Assembly (NCBI GenBank): GCA_004794785.1 | Contig: SJOL01007296.1 | Span: 178,893 to 242,892 of the forward strand | Reading direction: 5' to 3' | DNA length: 64,000 bases | DNA from: Opisthorchis felineus | Taxonomy: Eukaryota; Platyhelminthes; Trematoda; Opisthorchiida; Opisthorchiidae | In this document: piece after piece, positions 32,772 through 46,920 of the stretch | Layout: every line of letters begins with the position of its first letter | How positions within the stretch are numbered: the first letter of the stretch is position 1 | Notes under the pieces: generated by a model | The model's database searches: none | The model's input: the letters and a program-made list of their open reading frames with translations, nothing else | Told to the model about the DNA's origin: nothing | Program-made: the position numbers and the translations under genes

Positions 32772-35700
32772 GAATATTCTATTTCAGAATGTTCATTCAC
32801 ACAAGCATGTGGGTCATCCATGTCTATTACACCACAAGCCGATTTGTTGATCTAGACTAGATGTCCCTCCAGGTAACTTCAGTATATTCCAGAAAGTTTC
32901 CATATATTCCCCTTCTGGTTCTAGTTTCTGTAATGCCAGCAAGTTATATCCGCGGTTCGGTTGCGCTGAAACGGTGAACTATCTTTCTTTCGCTCGAAGG
33001 GATCTGAAATATCCATCCGGATCGCTCGTGTTTTACTCACACGGGGAGCGATACATCCAAGTTTCTCGAGAATTCCTGTCAAAATTTCTAGCAGAACTGA
33101 AAGCAATTGTGGTTTTTAAGCCTCCGTAATGCGTTAAAATTCACAAATTATGTGATTTCTCCTTGTATTTCGGATTCAATTGACGTAGCGTTTGGTTACA
33201 TGGTTTGCGAGTGCTCGTTTAGTACTTCACACGAGCAACAACAGAAAACTACAATGTCTGGGCTTTTCCTCTAAGAACAACCGATTTTCTTCCGAAATGT
33301 GTAACAGCAGTACGAAAAGTCGTTAAAGTTGGGCCACAAAATTCAAAGAAAAGCGCTTCGAAAAAACTCGAAACTGATTTTGATGGAGCGCTTATGTAAG
33401 GATGTAGTTCAGTATAAGGATAGATGGCATTGGGACGATAAGTGTGCCCGAATTCCTTTTTGCACAAAGTGCTCGTTGACATATAAAGCGGCAAACATTG
33501 GATTCGCTAAGTCACAATATTAGCAGACCTTTGCTCATAAAAGCACGTTTCTTCCTAAAAAATGGTTACACGTCGATGTTGACATCATCTATGTTCAAAG
33601 TAAGCAGCTCCAACAGAAAACACCACACAAAAATGTTTTTTACTTATCCTTGGGGCTCGGTGCCAACTTGTCCGACGATGAAATTTGCCATGAGATTTTT
33701 AGATGAGTGGTGAGCATGCAGGTGACATCTCTAGGCAGTGGGATATCATACCAATTCGGCCACCGTTTTGTTGGTTAAAGTGACACCTGTTCTTTTTGCT
33801 GTAGTGACGGTCCTTGGCAAAGTGATTTGATTTTTTATTCATCTTGGCGTACAAATCACCTCGAACAACAAAGTATCTTAAATCTCATCAGAGAGCCAAA
33901 TCAGATTTAATGAGCGAAATTTTTCCAGGTTGTGAACTACCACTTCACGTTACTATGGGAAACCGCTATGCCCACTTCATAATATGTTGTACTGATCTGC
34001 TTCCATATGAGGGCTAGTTTTTTACCTCCTTCAGGTTATGCAAAGCAACATGCTCAGTGAACCCTATAGGAAAGTGGTATGGAGTTGTGTGTAGTCCGTA
34101 TTTCTTAGTTAAACTATTCGTGACATCATGACCAGCTTCGGTGTATGCACGCTGAAAGTGCTTACCAATACATTGACCCCTCTATGAGCCTAAATCCTGC
34201 AGATGCCTGAACACGGATCCCATAGATAAAACCGCTTCGCCGGGCCTATCATGTGCCTGTGAAACTCATTTTATTGCACACGTACCAAGGAAAACGTTCG
34301 CAAAAACTCGGACGGAACTTTCCGTGCAAATGTGAACAGATATCCCCAGGACACCGAGCAGGTTAGGAGACCAATAACCATACTCTGCCTAGGGCCACAA
34401 GGCAGTGTAAAGAGATATTCCAGATATGCACTCTCTCCCTCCATAGGAAAGTGAAAAACAGCATAAGATACGGAATACCTTGCAGCTTACAATATTTATA
34501 CAATACTAAAACAAAGTGATCGATCAATAAACAAGGTCTGACCCAGGGTGACCCTTAAGTTTTCCTTACCACAGAGGGCAGAAGTGAAACCACTAACCAA
34601 CAAGTCTGTCCTATGCACTCAGAAAGACGTGAGGGTCACTCTGAGACAGCCTACGTTATGTGAACCGTTCAGGTTGTTTTAGAATCGTTTAAATGTTGTG
34701 AGCTGTATTGTATTGTGTACCTTTTACCGTTTCACACGTTTTGCGGAGGCGGACTTTACAAAACCAGTTTATCCCACAACTTTATTGTTCTCATTGCCTT
34801 GTTTGAATTGATCAGCAAATCACAATGCTTTAAATTTCAGATGGTTATAAACTTCTCTGCGGTATAAAGGATATAGGGATATTCTATGACCGAATGGTTT
34901 ATAATCTCCGGATTTTCCCTCTCGGGTGAGTGTGGGATTTCGGATTACAGCAGTGTACTCCTACATGCTACCTATAATTTGGTGTTAGAAGTTAATAGCA
35001 GCAGTCACATGAAGACGAAGATCTCAGTACGAAGCAACGTATGCAAGTACCGGTATACTTCACAGTGATTCAGTGTTCAATGTTCGCAATCATGCGTAGT
35101 TTTGATCTGTACCATTCTTCCGTAGACCATCAAAGGGCAATCCATTCACCCAGAATGGTCAAACCTACAACAATCGATGACGGTTTTTATGATTTTCTTT
35201 TTTGTATCGCATGGAATCTGGCATAATAACCCGCAGCCCCTCTGATTTAGTAATCCTATATTTGTGTATATGGGCTTTAATGAAAACGAATCGGGTGGCT
35301 TCACTCTGGGAGTATCTCTGATTTTAGGAAGCCGCTGGCTTATGCTCTGCTAGTGCAGATCGAAACGTGCACAGTAGCCGAAGAATGTCAGGTAATTGGT
35401 TGCGCTTTTGTTGTCCCATCTTTCACCATAGTGCAAGATGATCCCCTTGTCATCTAGACACTTCTATATGATTAACAGATGAGGCATCTATTTTCTGAGG
35501 AGAATCAAAATTATGGTTTCCGGGTGTGTTAGTTACTCCTGAATAGGAGTATATAATGTAATAAACAGCTAAAATTGACTGCTAAATTAGAAACTTGGTC
35601 TGTTGGTTGTCAGCAAACTCAAGCACCATCTAACTGGGCTGTTATAGAGGGTTGTTGAGGAATGTGGCATTCGATACATGTCAAAGGATTAGGGCAGACT

Positions 35701-35773
35701 TACAGTTCGTACGAATATTTTTAACAGCAAAGTATCGGATTTCGCAAATGGATTGCTACTGCTTCGCCTTTAG
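32772..35773. other. No recognisable gene
   Basis: AT-rich, short frames only (maximum about 81 codons). I found no repeat family member. Confidence 0.3.
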
Positions 35774-36180
35774 TCAAGCCACGCCCTTAGCTAGATACGG
35801 ACAGTCAATCGGTATTCGGTAGATGGCGTGAAACGACTCGCTCGGTATGATCACGTGGCTGTGTAAATTTTGCGACGTGACTGAGCTTTTTGCTGGACCA
35901 TCGAGACTAGTGGCATTCCGGCAAGAGAGGCGTATTCTCTTAGCAAGTTGCCTTGTCGTGATGAACAACAGCTGGAGAAAGAATACACAACCATATCCTG
36001 GGGGAGGACTGATATCTTCCCTTTGAAGTTTATGCTGAGCGAGGAGTTGGTTCTAAACAAAGACCGTAGAGTTGCAGCCGGAAACGTGCTTCGTAGGGAT
36101 TGAAATAAACGGCTATTGAATGCGTCTGCCGACACATGGCCTTTGTCGGGTAGACTTAAGCAGATTGGCTTCTTTGTAAT
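35774..36180 (-). pseudogene. Penelope-like GIY-YIG endonuclease fragment, a different lineage
   Basis: On the minus strand: LPDKGHVSADAFNSRLFQSL, then FPAATLRSLFRTNSSLS, NFKGKISVLPQ and MVVYSFSSCCSSR. A frameshift leads to TTRQLAKRIRLSC, then KSSVTSQNLHSHV and SFHAIYRIP. The order matches the end of a Penelope-like protein: linker 'lpy.G....', 'FPAa.lR.lF.T', then the GIY-YIG nuclease 'vVYsFsCsCgsrYIGRTtR.Ls.RI.EH'. The GIY/YIG tyrosines and glycines are mostly lost. The wording differs from the fragment at 54074-54466 (VVYKIHYKDC), so at least two Penelope lineages are present. No RT palm is visible upstream on this strand. Confidence 0.65.
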
Positions 36181-39047
36181 GGTTGTGAGATGGTTGGAAA
36201 GAATGTTCAGTCATACTCTTGGTTATAAATCTCCCTGGACAACTTTTGACTCTGAGCATGTTAGCAGTGTGATTCAGTTAAGAGTCCGGCATATCCGCAG
36301 AGCGAATTTGCCCTAGTCAGTTTGTTAAAGTGCAAATTAGAGTTGGTTTCTGCCTCAGTGGCACAAAACTATGGAAGGTAGTATACTGCCCCGTCCATGT
36401 TAGATGTCTGTAAAAAGGCTTCTGAATTGAACCTATAGACAGTCTGACTAGTTTAACGTTCAAAAGTGGAATGTGTTGTAACTGTCGGTTTCATAAGTGA
36501 TCTGAATGGATTGATGCGCGTGGTTGAAGTTGATACGTGTTGACCTGACGACGAGATCGCAAAAACATCCGTGTTCGTCACTCTGTTCTTGTTGAACTAT
36601 GGGAATACTGAGACAAAAAACGAGCACTTCTGTTTGTGAATACGAATTCGAGAAACGACTTGAAAAGCTGGGATTCAAGACCTCGTCCCCGCCACATCTA
36701 TACCTACTTTTTGATGGTCCAATGACGTGAAACTACGTTACTACTTCCAAAAGCTACAGGTCAGGAATGCTTAAATGGAGCTGAAACCTAGGAAACTGAC
36801 AAGACGCAGCTATAAACCTACATTTAGCAAGACATCCTGCCTCTTAGCGCTTCTGCTTACTCCGTGTGTCCAAAAAGGGGGGAATTCAGTATTGCTTCCA
36901 GTCTTTGGAAATAATGCTAGTCTGATTAGGAAATGCATCATATTCACTTTTACGTTTATTCACAGATCGCAGTCGTCCATGGCTAGGTATTGAAATCCGT
37001 TCTGGATACAACACATATCAGACCGGTCACAACATAAGTGGCTGCTTCATCGGTCACTGTCCGAGCCTACTGACAGAGGCCTGCGTTTGCCTTCGGTTAC
37101 CCGTAATACTTGCCCAATGGTATTGACTGGTGGTGAGTCAGGGTTAATCCAGTCCCATTAGGACTCTGATGGAGACCAACCGAAGAACAATTTGCTAGTG
37201 CCTTGAGCTCCCAGTGATGTCTCTCTGTGCTTCCAGGCGGAAATGCGGAGAAGTTCGGTCCACCGAAATGAATCATGTAGAATGAACTATGTCAACAACG
37301 ACCGGAACACCGGTCACGATAAAACACCCCACCGAAGCGACCATCAGAGTAGTTTAGAAAACTGGTTGCATAGTTTAAACAAACAAATGAGAACGCAGTT
37401 TTTATCTAACGGATTAGCTGTGATGCGTATAAGTTTAGAGGCGTCACCACACACTTAGTATTAAAGAGGGCACCTCCTACTTGAACCTCTAAGTAGTTTT
37501 GACAAACGTGCTGCAATGTCTCGGCTTCTGATCCGGATTATTGGGCAAGAATGTCTGAACCGTGACAACAGTGGATCTTCACTGTCGGTTAAACAGTAGG
37601 GCGACTTTCTCACCATAGTGTTAGGCGTTGATTAAGACCACCAAAATAAAGCGGACGAGCCAGACACAAATACATCTGATCAGGGTTGAGCGGCACAAAA
37701 TTTACTTGACTGGTAACTGATGCAATGTTTCCTACAGTGTCTTGCGACTAAGTCCTGAAAAGACCTTTGTTTTTTTTTCGTTTAAATTTCCAATAAAGTG
37801 TAATTTGGCTGTGACATCACGGCCGTCGATGTCATGCAACTGGTCTTGCTTGGCGCTTCAAGCACAAAGGACCATGCGCCCATTTCTGTATGTGGGTATG
37901 CAGGGAACGGGAGTTAAGCCGTTAGATCACAAATGCGGCTGAAGTCTGGAAAATCATGCTTTGGAAAATCTGATTTCTCATGGTTCTCCTCGGTTGGAAA
38001 ATGTACCACTTATGTTAACTCTAAGTCAGATGCAGTCGGAATGTCTGACACCTATCGCAGCTTTCATTAACAAACACAATTAATATCGATGATTCGGTAA
38101 CCTTAGCTCAACAAACCCGTTGCAGCTATCATTGAGTACATGGAATCTGCGGCAGCATCGTTCTAAGAAAACGTACGAAGACCAAGATGTGGATATGCTG
38201 TGGTCTGTGTACTTTCTTTTGGGATGCGGATATGACATTTTCCCCGTTGTCATGACGGAGCCCACCTGGGTGCCGATATGCGCCAAGTAGCAACATAAGT
38301 AGTAACTCTGTTTTGTAACCTATAATGTTTTTCAAGCATATGGCTTTGGAGTTCACGAACAGTGGCTACGGACGGTTATGTAAACCAGTCCCAATGTGAA
38401 ACTTCACTCCCTCATAACGTAAAAGTGGTGGTTGCTCTACATGAATGCAACGCACCAAACGTGACAACGGGTAAAGCAACTGGATGTCACCAGGACCGCA
38501 TTTGATAAGTCATCACTTGCTGATCTATGCTGAGTTTGCATTATACCAGGCTGTGATACAGTGTTCACCGTGTATGGTACCGAATTCAAGGGCCTTCCCA
38601 AAAAACACCTGCACTTGAGCGGTTTCACTTGAATGTGTACGTGGAATCTTTTGAACCCCGTGGAAGGGCTGGGCTAATTGTAATTCTTCGTGGTAACATT
38701 GTGACTCTTTAAAGAGCGATTTCGGGTAAAATTTTGTACTTTGGAGCATAACTTACTTTATTGTTTACTGCATTTGAGACGAGTGTCTGAACTTTCCGTT
38801 AGCAAGGAGTTTAGCTGCAGACAACCGAAGCTCAAACTCGGGGACGCCAAGAATTCCGCTAATGTGGTAGCTCTCGGGTTAATTTGAGTAATGTTAACTT
38901 TAATCCTATAGCATAGGATTACCTGGCGTTTAACATGAAGGAAGCTTTAGAAATGAGGATGAAACGAAACCAGATGCTGATTTTCTGTATCGTGAAACCC
39001 AAGTGTAATGTGGGCTTTTAGACATGGTGAAGAAATAAAGCATTTGG
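36181..39047. other. No recognisable gene
   Basis: AT-rich with short frames in both strands. I recognise no domain, RNA gene or repeat member. Confidence 0.3.
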
Positions 39048-39222
39048 AGGAATACGCTCATTTGAAAACCGGTTTGGTGTTAATCGTGGACTCAACTGAA
39101 TTCCGGCTGAATTTTTTGTTAATGGTATTCTTCAACTCATTGGGCTGCAAAAAAACCCAAGAAGGATAATAACGGTCGTTGGCTGTTGAATAGTTTTGGC
39201 AACCTTATGAGTGGTATGCTCT
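39048..39222 (+). repeat. MITE-like family: central module plus right half
   Basis: Starts within the central module (ACGCTCATTTGAAAACCGGT, TTGGTGTTAATCGTGGACTC) and runs to the right terminus GGCAACCTTATGAGTGGTAT at about 39202-39221, passing CCCAAGAAGGATAATAACGG and TCGTTGGCTGTTGAA. The left half is missing. Confidence 0.6.
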
Positions 39223-42200
39223 GTCAACGGGATATATTGCGTTATCTGAAATGCCGTACCATCTGTAACATGAGGTGCAGAACATTCATCTGAAGAATAG
39301 CATAAACCAGAGATTCATCTGGGATCCAGTTGACTCTCCTCCTAACAGCAAGCTAAGGAAATAGGGCACTCGTTTTGTAGTCAAGACCGTTATGTTTTAA
39401 TGTCATGAATTCCTTGGTGTGTTTTAAGAAGATTTTAGTGATCATTGTCGTCAGGATAACAATCCTGTCGATAATAATTGTACAGTTATTTGCTACGGGT
39501 GTAACTGCTCTTGTGACAGCCGTTCCGGACTGTTGTAGGATCTAACGACTTGCCTGGAAATTCAACGGCTGCCACTTCTGAAATGCTGGTTTTTTATGAC
39601 TTCATGGACACCCATTCTGTGGTTCATATCAAGCTTATTTTCTACCCAAATAACGTTACTGACATTGCCAGCGCTATCTTGTTTCCAGATGAATGACATT
39701 GAATGTCCACAATGGTGGATTTTCATAAATACACACGGTATTCTTTGGTTTGCTTGAACGTGAAAATGTGTTCCAATCAAGTAAGTTAAGGAATAGCTGG
39801 CAGATTTCCGGCACACTTATTGCGTAACTAATGAGCAGCTCTGGGATGAAAATGGAACAGTTGTTCTTGATTTAACCAAGTATCGGTGCCATCACATGTC
39901 CCCTTTGATTTGTGGTTGAAGCAGCCTAATTGCAAATGAATCAGTTGTTTCTTGATTTAACCTGAAAAAATGCATGAAGTATGATGTGTAAATTCATTAT
40001 ATCAAGAAGCTGCCCCGAGCTTCAACATTTGCATTTCTCCCTAGAGAGTTTGTTTTTCTGGAATGTGTATTGTACCATGGGGTATTCATGCAAGAGTGCG
40101 TGGTCTAATTCGCCAACAGTGGTCTTGAAAACATCGACGTCCTATTGGATGTTCGAATGTTGAACTGGATGCAGTGACGTCGCTCGTCTCACCTTGCGTC
40201 TCATCCTGCAATTCGGAGCTGGCAGAGACAAACATTCACCATGAGCAATGGTATGTGATCCGCTATCTGTAGAACTGAAGAACTAAACCTGGTCAATTTT
40301 AGGCCCTAACCTTTGATTATAACGACTGCTCTGGGACGTCACGAATGATAATACATACTAAATAGATCCATCACTAAGTGTTTCACGGAAACTTTTAGGT
40401 TTGTCCAATGGATTGTTCGACCTAACTCGCATTCATTGTTTACAACACTTTAATTTGTGATGAATATTCAGATATTGGGCATGATTCTGAGGTTCATTCA
40501 GTAAGTATTAGGCCACTAGACCAGTCTGCTAAACAGTTTCGCGAGCGATTTCCCTACGCGACACAAATTTCTCGAAGTTATGTTCAGTGATGAGATACAG
40601 TTGCAATCGGAAGTAATCGGGTCAAACAGTCAGAGCGAAAGAGGCAAAGTATTAGTGGATGGCCCGCCATTTTGAAATTTGCAAAAATGAGTGAAGTACT
40701 ACAAATGAGAAAGGTGAAAACAGAAAGCATCCAGCACGTGTGTTCCGTTTACCAGACTGAGGATGATGTCTAAATTATTTACAAGCGTACGGTTTACCAC
40801 TCTGCTATTCAGGACGGGAAGCCAACTCTTGTGTGTCAAGCCTCAGACCACCGCCCGTTACTGGATATTAAGACGGCAAACACACCGATAATTAAGTACA
40901 CGAAACGCTTCTAGCTCTTCACCCAACCACACTCAGACGGATTACAAGAATGGCGATAGGTGATAGATAAGCATCTGACTTCGCATTGGTAACTAAATTC
41001 CCTAGTTACATTACGATCTTGTACTATCCCATGCTAACCACCTTGTTGTAAGTGCTTCATAGACCGTCGGGCTCCGCAAACTTTGCCGGCTTCTAAATCA
41101 GTTATACTTTATCTATCACTCACGTAGCTCAACCAGCCAAATGCTTCTCCATGGGACCTATTTCACCTCAAAGTAGTGTACATTTGAGGTCATGTCAATA
41201 AGACTTTCAAAGGATGGTAGAGCAAACTGGACAAACTGACACGGGCTCTCTGATGCTACATGTATACATAGATGTACATATATACATATGCCTCAGCTGT
41301 ATGGGTGCTTCCGGCTTCTAAGGAACCATTTTGTCGCATTTCCTGGAATGTTTCTACCGGATCGATGAGCTGAGTGCCAGCTCCTAAAAGAGACCGGCGA
41401 ATTTCGTCCATTCCGGGATTAACACCCCTCATCATGCACCAGCTTTTCAAAAAATAAGAAACGCATAAAACGGTTGGAGTGATAATTTGTTTCTTTTGCG
41501 ATATCATGAACCAGTGCTTCAAAAACCCAAGTTAAATCCTATTGGTTATATCAGGCTCGCATTCCTGTTGCCAACCAATGAGCTTCAAAACTGAAGTTCT
41601 CCCATTAAAGAGTCTCATGTCTTATGTGTAATGCAACGAATCATGAAATTAACCATAAAACAATAAGTTGACAGCGGTTAGGGCAGTCTACACCAAAAGT
41701 ACTTGTGAGTTTTGTGAGCCGAATCCCTCAGCGAAAAGTAATTCGTGTAGCGGATGATCTGCCGGAACAGCCACGGCCCCTCGACGATCATATCATGAGA
41801 ACGAAGAAAAGTTTGTTCCTCCAAGATGATTGTTTATTTTCGTTGCAGAGATGTCACTGAACTCCACTTAGCTTATCTCAGATCATTAATGATTATCAGT
41901 GCAGATGTCGGAGTACTGCCAAAAATTAATGAAGCCCCAGAAATTTGTCTTCATTTGCTGATTCTTGAAGGTCGTACTTAGTGTGCGCCTCAGTTTTCAC
42001 GCTTTTGAGTCGTATCGGTGAGCACCGAGTACATTACTCTACCCTCGAATGTCACGCAAGTTTAATTTTTCCACGAAGGCTTATTTCAGGCAAATTCGGT
42101 CTAATAATGCTCTATCACAAACCAATAATTCGGTTTTAGAACGAGCAATGAAGTAGACTTTTTGGGGTAAATTCAAACCGATTATTCTGATTGTGCAAGC

Positions 42201-45200
42201 GTGGAAGAACAAGAAGTCTAGAATGTGGGACAGGTTCAACCAGGTTCAAACACCAGCTGTATATTTCTTAGCCAAGATGAAAGTCCACCCTCCTGTTGTT
42301 TGGTTACTTTTGGATACATCGGTGGGAAAATCAACCAAAACGCCAGCAGCTGTTCTCTAGGGAATTCGTATTTTTTTAGTTTGTCCTGGATAAATGTCGC
42401 TTAGTGGGTGGTTAATCTGTTGATGACCAACCAAACACCTCAGGGGAGGTGAAACATTGAATGACACGTATGAGGAGACTGATCTTTGAGCTCTGGAACT
42501 AAACCCATAGTATCTCCGTAAATTGCTAAAATTCCATAAGCGAATGGGGCACCTAATGGTATAGTGTGCTTACCGACCATTTTGTCCGAAAAATACTTTA
42601 AACGCGATCAAATAGCGATAGTAATATGATATGTTATGAATGAATCATGATTTATAATGGATAAGGTAATATCGTAGATAAAAATGGAATGTTTGTCTTA
42701 AGATACTAGCTTAAGTATTTAATCGATCGACCCAAATAGGTGACTATCCTCAGAAGAAACAACTTCGACGAATTCGTACGGGCATTTCCCATTGGTAGGG
42801 AACGAATGTATATTCACATTAAAATGTACAGACGAGCAACCACAGGGTCGATACTTGGGCGAAAATTCCTATTGGAGAGGTCTTCCTATCCACTCTCCCT
42901 CCCCCAAAAAATTTTGTAATTTTTCTAGAAGTGAGACGTTGGTTAGTCAAATTGATGACTGGTCCGGTGGGAACAACAGTACCCAACTTGAGTGTACCTT
43001 GAACAGTGTGGATGCTAGGCAGTTTGGTCTACTTTCTTTTACACCCTTTATTTGGGTGAGCTGCTTGTACGTAAAGACCTCCGTAATATTTGCAATTGGG
43101 CAAAAGGCTACAGGATGGAAAAAGGCGCTGGAATGTTTAACAGCGCCAAACGGACTTTGGGTTAACTCCGCCCAGACCACTCCCAAATAAAGAAAATTAA
43201 GGACTGTTGCCACACAGTTGCTACAATACCATCCATACCTTCTGGAAGTGCTATCTGTCAAGTAGAACCTGTAGACGCTATTCATTCTCTAGTTTCGTTG
43301 TTCTGTCTTCCTCTTTAGCTCGTCCCAAATTGCATTCTGGCGAACATTTCGTTGTTCTTCAAATATACTTGAGAAGCGGTTGCAGAATACTTTCAGCTCT
43401 CACATAAAAGGCCTCCACAAGAAAGAGTAAGTCAAAACACAAATCGAGATAAAAAGTCAACAATTCAAAGTTTGTGGAACAAACACGTTCATGAATATTG
43501 GAGTTATTTTCTAAAACATGACCTGCAGATGGCTTAGCCCGTCCTAGTAAACTTGGTTTGCTTTGAAGTAGACATTTGGAATAAGGCCCAAAGTAAGGTT
43601 TAATGGGCAGCTTTCATCATCAAGACGGACAGAAATACGTTAGTAGTACACACTGGAGCTTAACTGCTTTAGCAAAGAGCAGACATTAGAAGCTGAGGTA
43701 TGAACTTTATGCGAACAGGCCCCCTAATCTTGAGGAAACCGATCGAGAGTAAGATAACTTAAGCCTTGGACAGCATTAGAAAATACATCCGATAATCACG
43801 TCGAAGGAGGGCTCCATCAATGGAGCTCACCCAGCGTCCTTTGCGAATATCGCCTGATATAAGCCCAGCGCACATTGACGAGTGAACTTTAGTTGATTGT
43901 CAAGGCTGGAAATGAGAGTACGCGTGCCATTGAGATCAGTTGTGTGCGATGTTCTGCAGGATTTCTAACCACGTGCAAGCAGGATCAGGTGCATCCCGGC
44001 CAAGAAGGCACAAATATCTCAGCACTCTGTTTGACTGTAACCGCTTTCGTTTTCCTTGGGCGTGTCGTGGCCTGTTTCATGGGAAAATTTCTCCAACAGC
44101 TGCTTGGAACAAAAACAACAAAAAACCTGCTCTAACAGTTTAGATTCGCTACCAAGTTTTCGCTTACACGCTACTTTATTGCGTACTCGCTGAAGCCAGC
44201 TAACTCTCGCCTTGCTACGGAGGCACCAGTGTTCAAAAGCTTGAAGACGCCCAAAATCTTTTAATCAGAGAGGCCAAGCCTCACAAACAGAGTTTGACAG
44301 CTCTTACAGTAGCCTTGTGTACCCAGCCTTTTATCTTCGGCGAGATTCGTTTATTACCCCGTAAATAATGCAAGTTGGAAAATGTCGCCAGTGCCTTCGT
44401 CATCTCTGCATTAACTTCATCCGTTTGAATATCCTCACGGCTTATTCAACTTCCAAGATAGCGAACCGATCAACCGACCAAGGTTCTTTCTTCTAGATTC
44501 CCCAAGAAGGGAAATCCTGAAGTGAAACTTTTGCACTTTTAGGGTTCAGGACACATGCCGAAACACGGAACCACCTCCGATATGCTGGTTAAAAGTACTT
44601 TGCGTGGAGGAGTAATCACCCCCCCGCCAAAAAAAAAAACATGATGGCATTTCAGCATAAATCAGGTCCATTGATCTCTTCCCAGACTTGATTTTGATAC
44701 CTGGACTCATTATATCCTGGGCGTGTACCGCATAATAACGGCGATGAGAAATCGGAAAAAAACAAAGATGAGACAGCTCTGACGAACTCTGCTGGTTGTG
44801 AGGAATTTCTCAGATAGTTTATTGTGCACCCTAACCCGAACGGAAATAAGGAAATGCAGAGCACGAAGAATGTGTACGGAATTCAATGGCATCCTTTCCT
44901 GGCAAAGAATATTTAGGAAAATTAATCAATCCACAGATTAAAATCCTCCTTGAATGTCAAAGAAAACTGCAATTGGTTCCCGGTAGTACGTGTGTTGCTG
45001 TTCAAGGACTCGACGTAACGCCAGTTCGAAATCCTCTTTGGTTCCCTCGGACTTCTGTCTCACGTGCTAAGTACAGGGGTCACAATATAAGGAAGCCAGT
45101 CGCCGTGTTAGGACAGGCGTGAGACCTGTGGCTCTATGCTTGGGGCATTCTGTTCTTCTTTGAACGCTGATACCACTAACGACTGACCCCAACCAACTCG

Positions 45201-46069
45201 GACACGCGTGTCTCCTAAATACGTACAAACAATTTAGTCAAGATGCTTTACTGACGTACCTACAACTGAGATCTACTCAAGATTGTCAAGTGGGGGAGGA
45301 CAAGTCTTAAGAAATAAGAAAAAAGAATGAGAGGCGTCAGCAGTCATGGGTTTTCTCTTATCCGTCCAGCCGTATGCAGCAAAGTGAGGAAACCCAATGA
45401 TGTCATTACACGACGGCCGATGTGACTTGAAGACAGATTTGTCTCTAAAGTTCATGGTTGTTTGTGGGCTGAGCTGCTGCTAAGGTGTCCAAACTTAGGC
45501 GGAGGGATGACTAAGGCACTAGGCAAAAGATTTTGACTCAAAAATCTGATAGCGAAGCAGCTGAAGTTGGCGTGGGACCACACTAGTGGCCTACAGTTTG
45601 AGGAACAATTTGCCGCACATGCTATGTGTGATTCAGGAGAGCAATGAGGCAGTGTTTTTCAGGCCCGTATCCAGTGACCAGTCTGGTAGGTGCGCTCTGT
45701 GGATGCTGTATGGCATCCACCAGTACGGCTAGATGGGTTACTTAGGTACCCATACCGTCGCACCAAGATGAGTTAAGATGAGGTAAGGTAAGTTGAGGGG
45801 ACGTCTGCGTTTAGACAAGCTATCTGTGTTATCAGCAAACGCAGTCAGGGTGAGCGCCAAGCCCCATTGTTAAGTCTGGAATATTTAAGATCTTGAGGGA
45901 AGTGAGAGGAAATAACTGGATAATTTCAAATCACTACCAAGCTTACTAGGCCATGGAAGCAATAGATTTTTCAGCGAAAGAATCAGTTAGTCACAGCAAG
46001 TCAGAACATACAGTGACAAGGATGGTATAAACAACACGAAAAGAGAATGAAAATATTTAGTGAAGACGG
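39223..46069. other. Long stretch without a recognisable gene
   Basis: AT-rich. The longest frames (42792-43190 plus, 132 codons, with an antisense partner) show no known motif. A TA/CA-rich microsatellite-like tract lies at about 41258-41290. A perfect hairpin (GTGGATGC, 6-base loop, GCATCCAC) lies at 45699-45720. A C run meets an A run at about 44621-44639. Confidence 0.3.
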
Positions 46070-46390
46070 AATACACTACTCATAAGGCGGCTAAAAATCC
46101 GTCGACAGCCCACGACCGGTTTTGCCCTTCTTGGGACTCATCATGCAGGCCTGATTCCTGAGTTTCTGTCAAACTTATTATCTACTTGAACCCAACTTGC
46201 ACGAAATTAGCGAGTACCAATTTTGTCTTGACGTGAGGTTCACCTGGAACCCACCTGAATCTCTCCCATCAACGGCATAGTGTAGCACAGCTGGTCGTTT
46301 AAGATCATTAACGAGAGATTCAGTGGGGTTCCCGGTGAGTCTCCCATCTAAACCAAATTGGTATGTAAATGAGTTTATTTCGCTAGTATT
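46070..46390 (+). mobile_element. MITE-like family copy with inverted central module
   Basis: The left half is well kept: ATACACTACTCATAAGG at about 46072, ACAGCCCACGACCGGTTTTG, CTTCTTGGGACTCATCA, CTTGAACCCAACTTGCACG, then the central module up to CACCTGAATCTCTCCC. After about 40 unrelated bases the central module recurs inverted (46300-46381; CCAAATTGGTATGTAAATGAG is its start read backwards). The usual right half is replaced by this inverted module. Confidence 0.7.
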
Positions 46391-46837
46391 TGGAAAAGCT
46401 TTGCATTCCAGGTAATAATATATGGGGGCAATTTTACAAAAAACCTCACAAATGTGATAATTCTACCGCCTCCACTGACAGGGCTTCTGGAGCGGTCGGT
46501 TCGAAAATGCTGTTAGCCATCAAGTAAAATGACTTGATTACTGATGTTAGTATGCTCCCAGATTTTTAAAAATATTACTACGAAAGTTTGCAGTTATTAG
46601 CCAGGATCAAGCAGCTGAGCCCATCTGCTCATTTTTGCTCGCGGCGAACGGATACTACCAGAAGCCGTTGATGGCAATTGGTTGAAGTTATCAGCACTCT
46701 AATGAAGCCAGCGCATTACGTACTTACTGATGATGGTGCTAGTGATCTACATTAAAAACGGAAACATCTGAATGAAGATTCATTTCAGAACTGTGAAGTC
46801 ACGGGGTAATGCAAACATCATAGAAGAGTGAGGTTAA

Positions 46838-46920
46838 TAAAATACACTCATTTGCAAACAAATTTGGTTTTGCGAGAGAGTCACCTGGAACCCAGCTGAA
46901 TCTCTCGTTTGTGATGTTTG
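46838..46920 (+). repeat. MITE-like family: isolated central module
   Basis: ATACACTCATTTGCAAAC, then AATTTGGTTTTGCGAGAGAG, TCACCTGGAACCCAGCTG and AATCTCTCGTTTGTGATGTT. Almost the same extent as the isolated module at 25497-25580, so this module also spreads or survives on its own. Confidence 0.65.

Noticed and set aside
42792..43285. Overlapping plus (132-codon) and minus (112-codon) frames
   Set aside because: No recognisable domain in either; both strands open together suggests composition rather than coding.
45740..45800. GATGAG/GGTAAG-rich short repeats
   Set aside because: Too short and irregular to call a tandem array; no family match elsewhere in the window.
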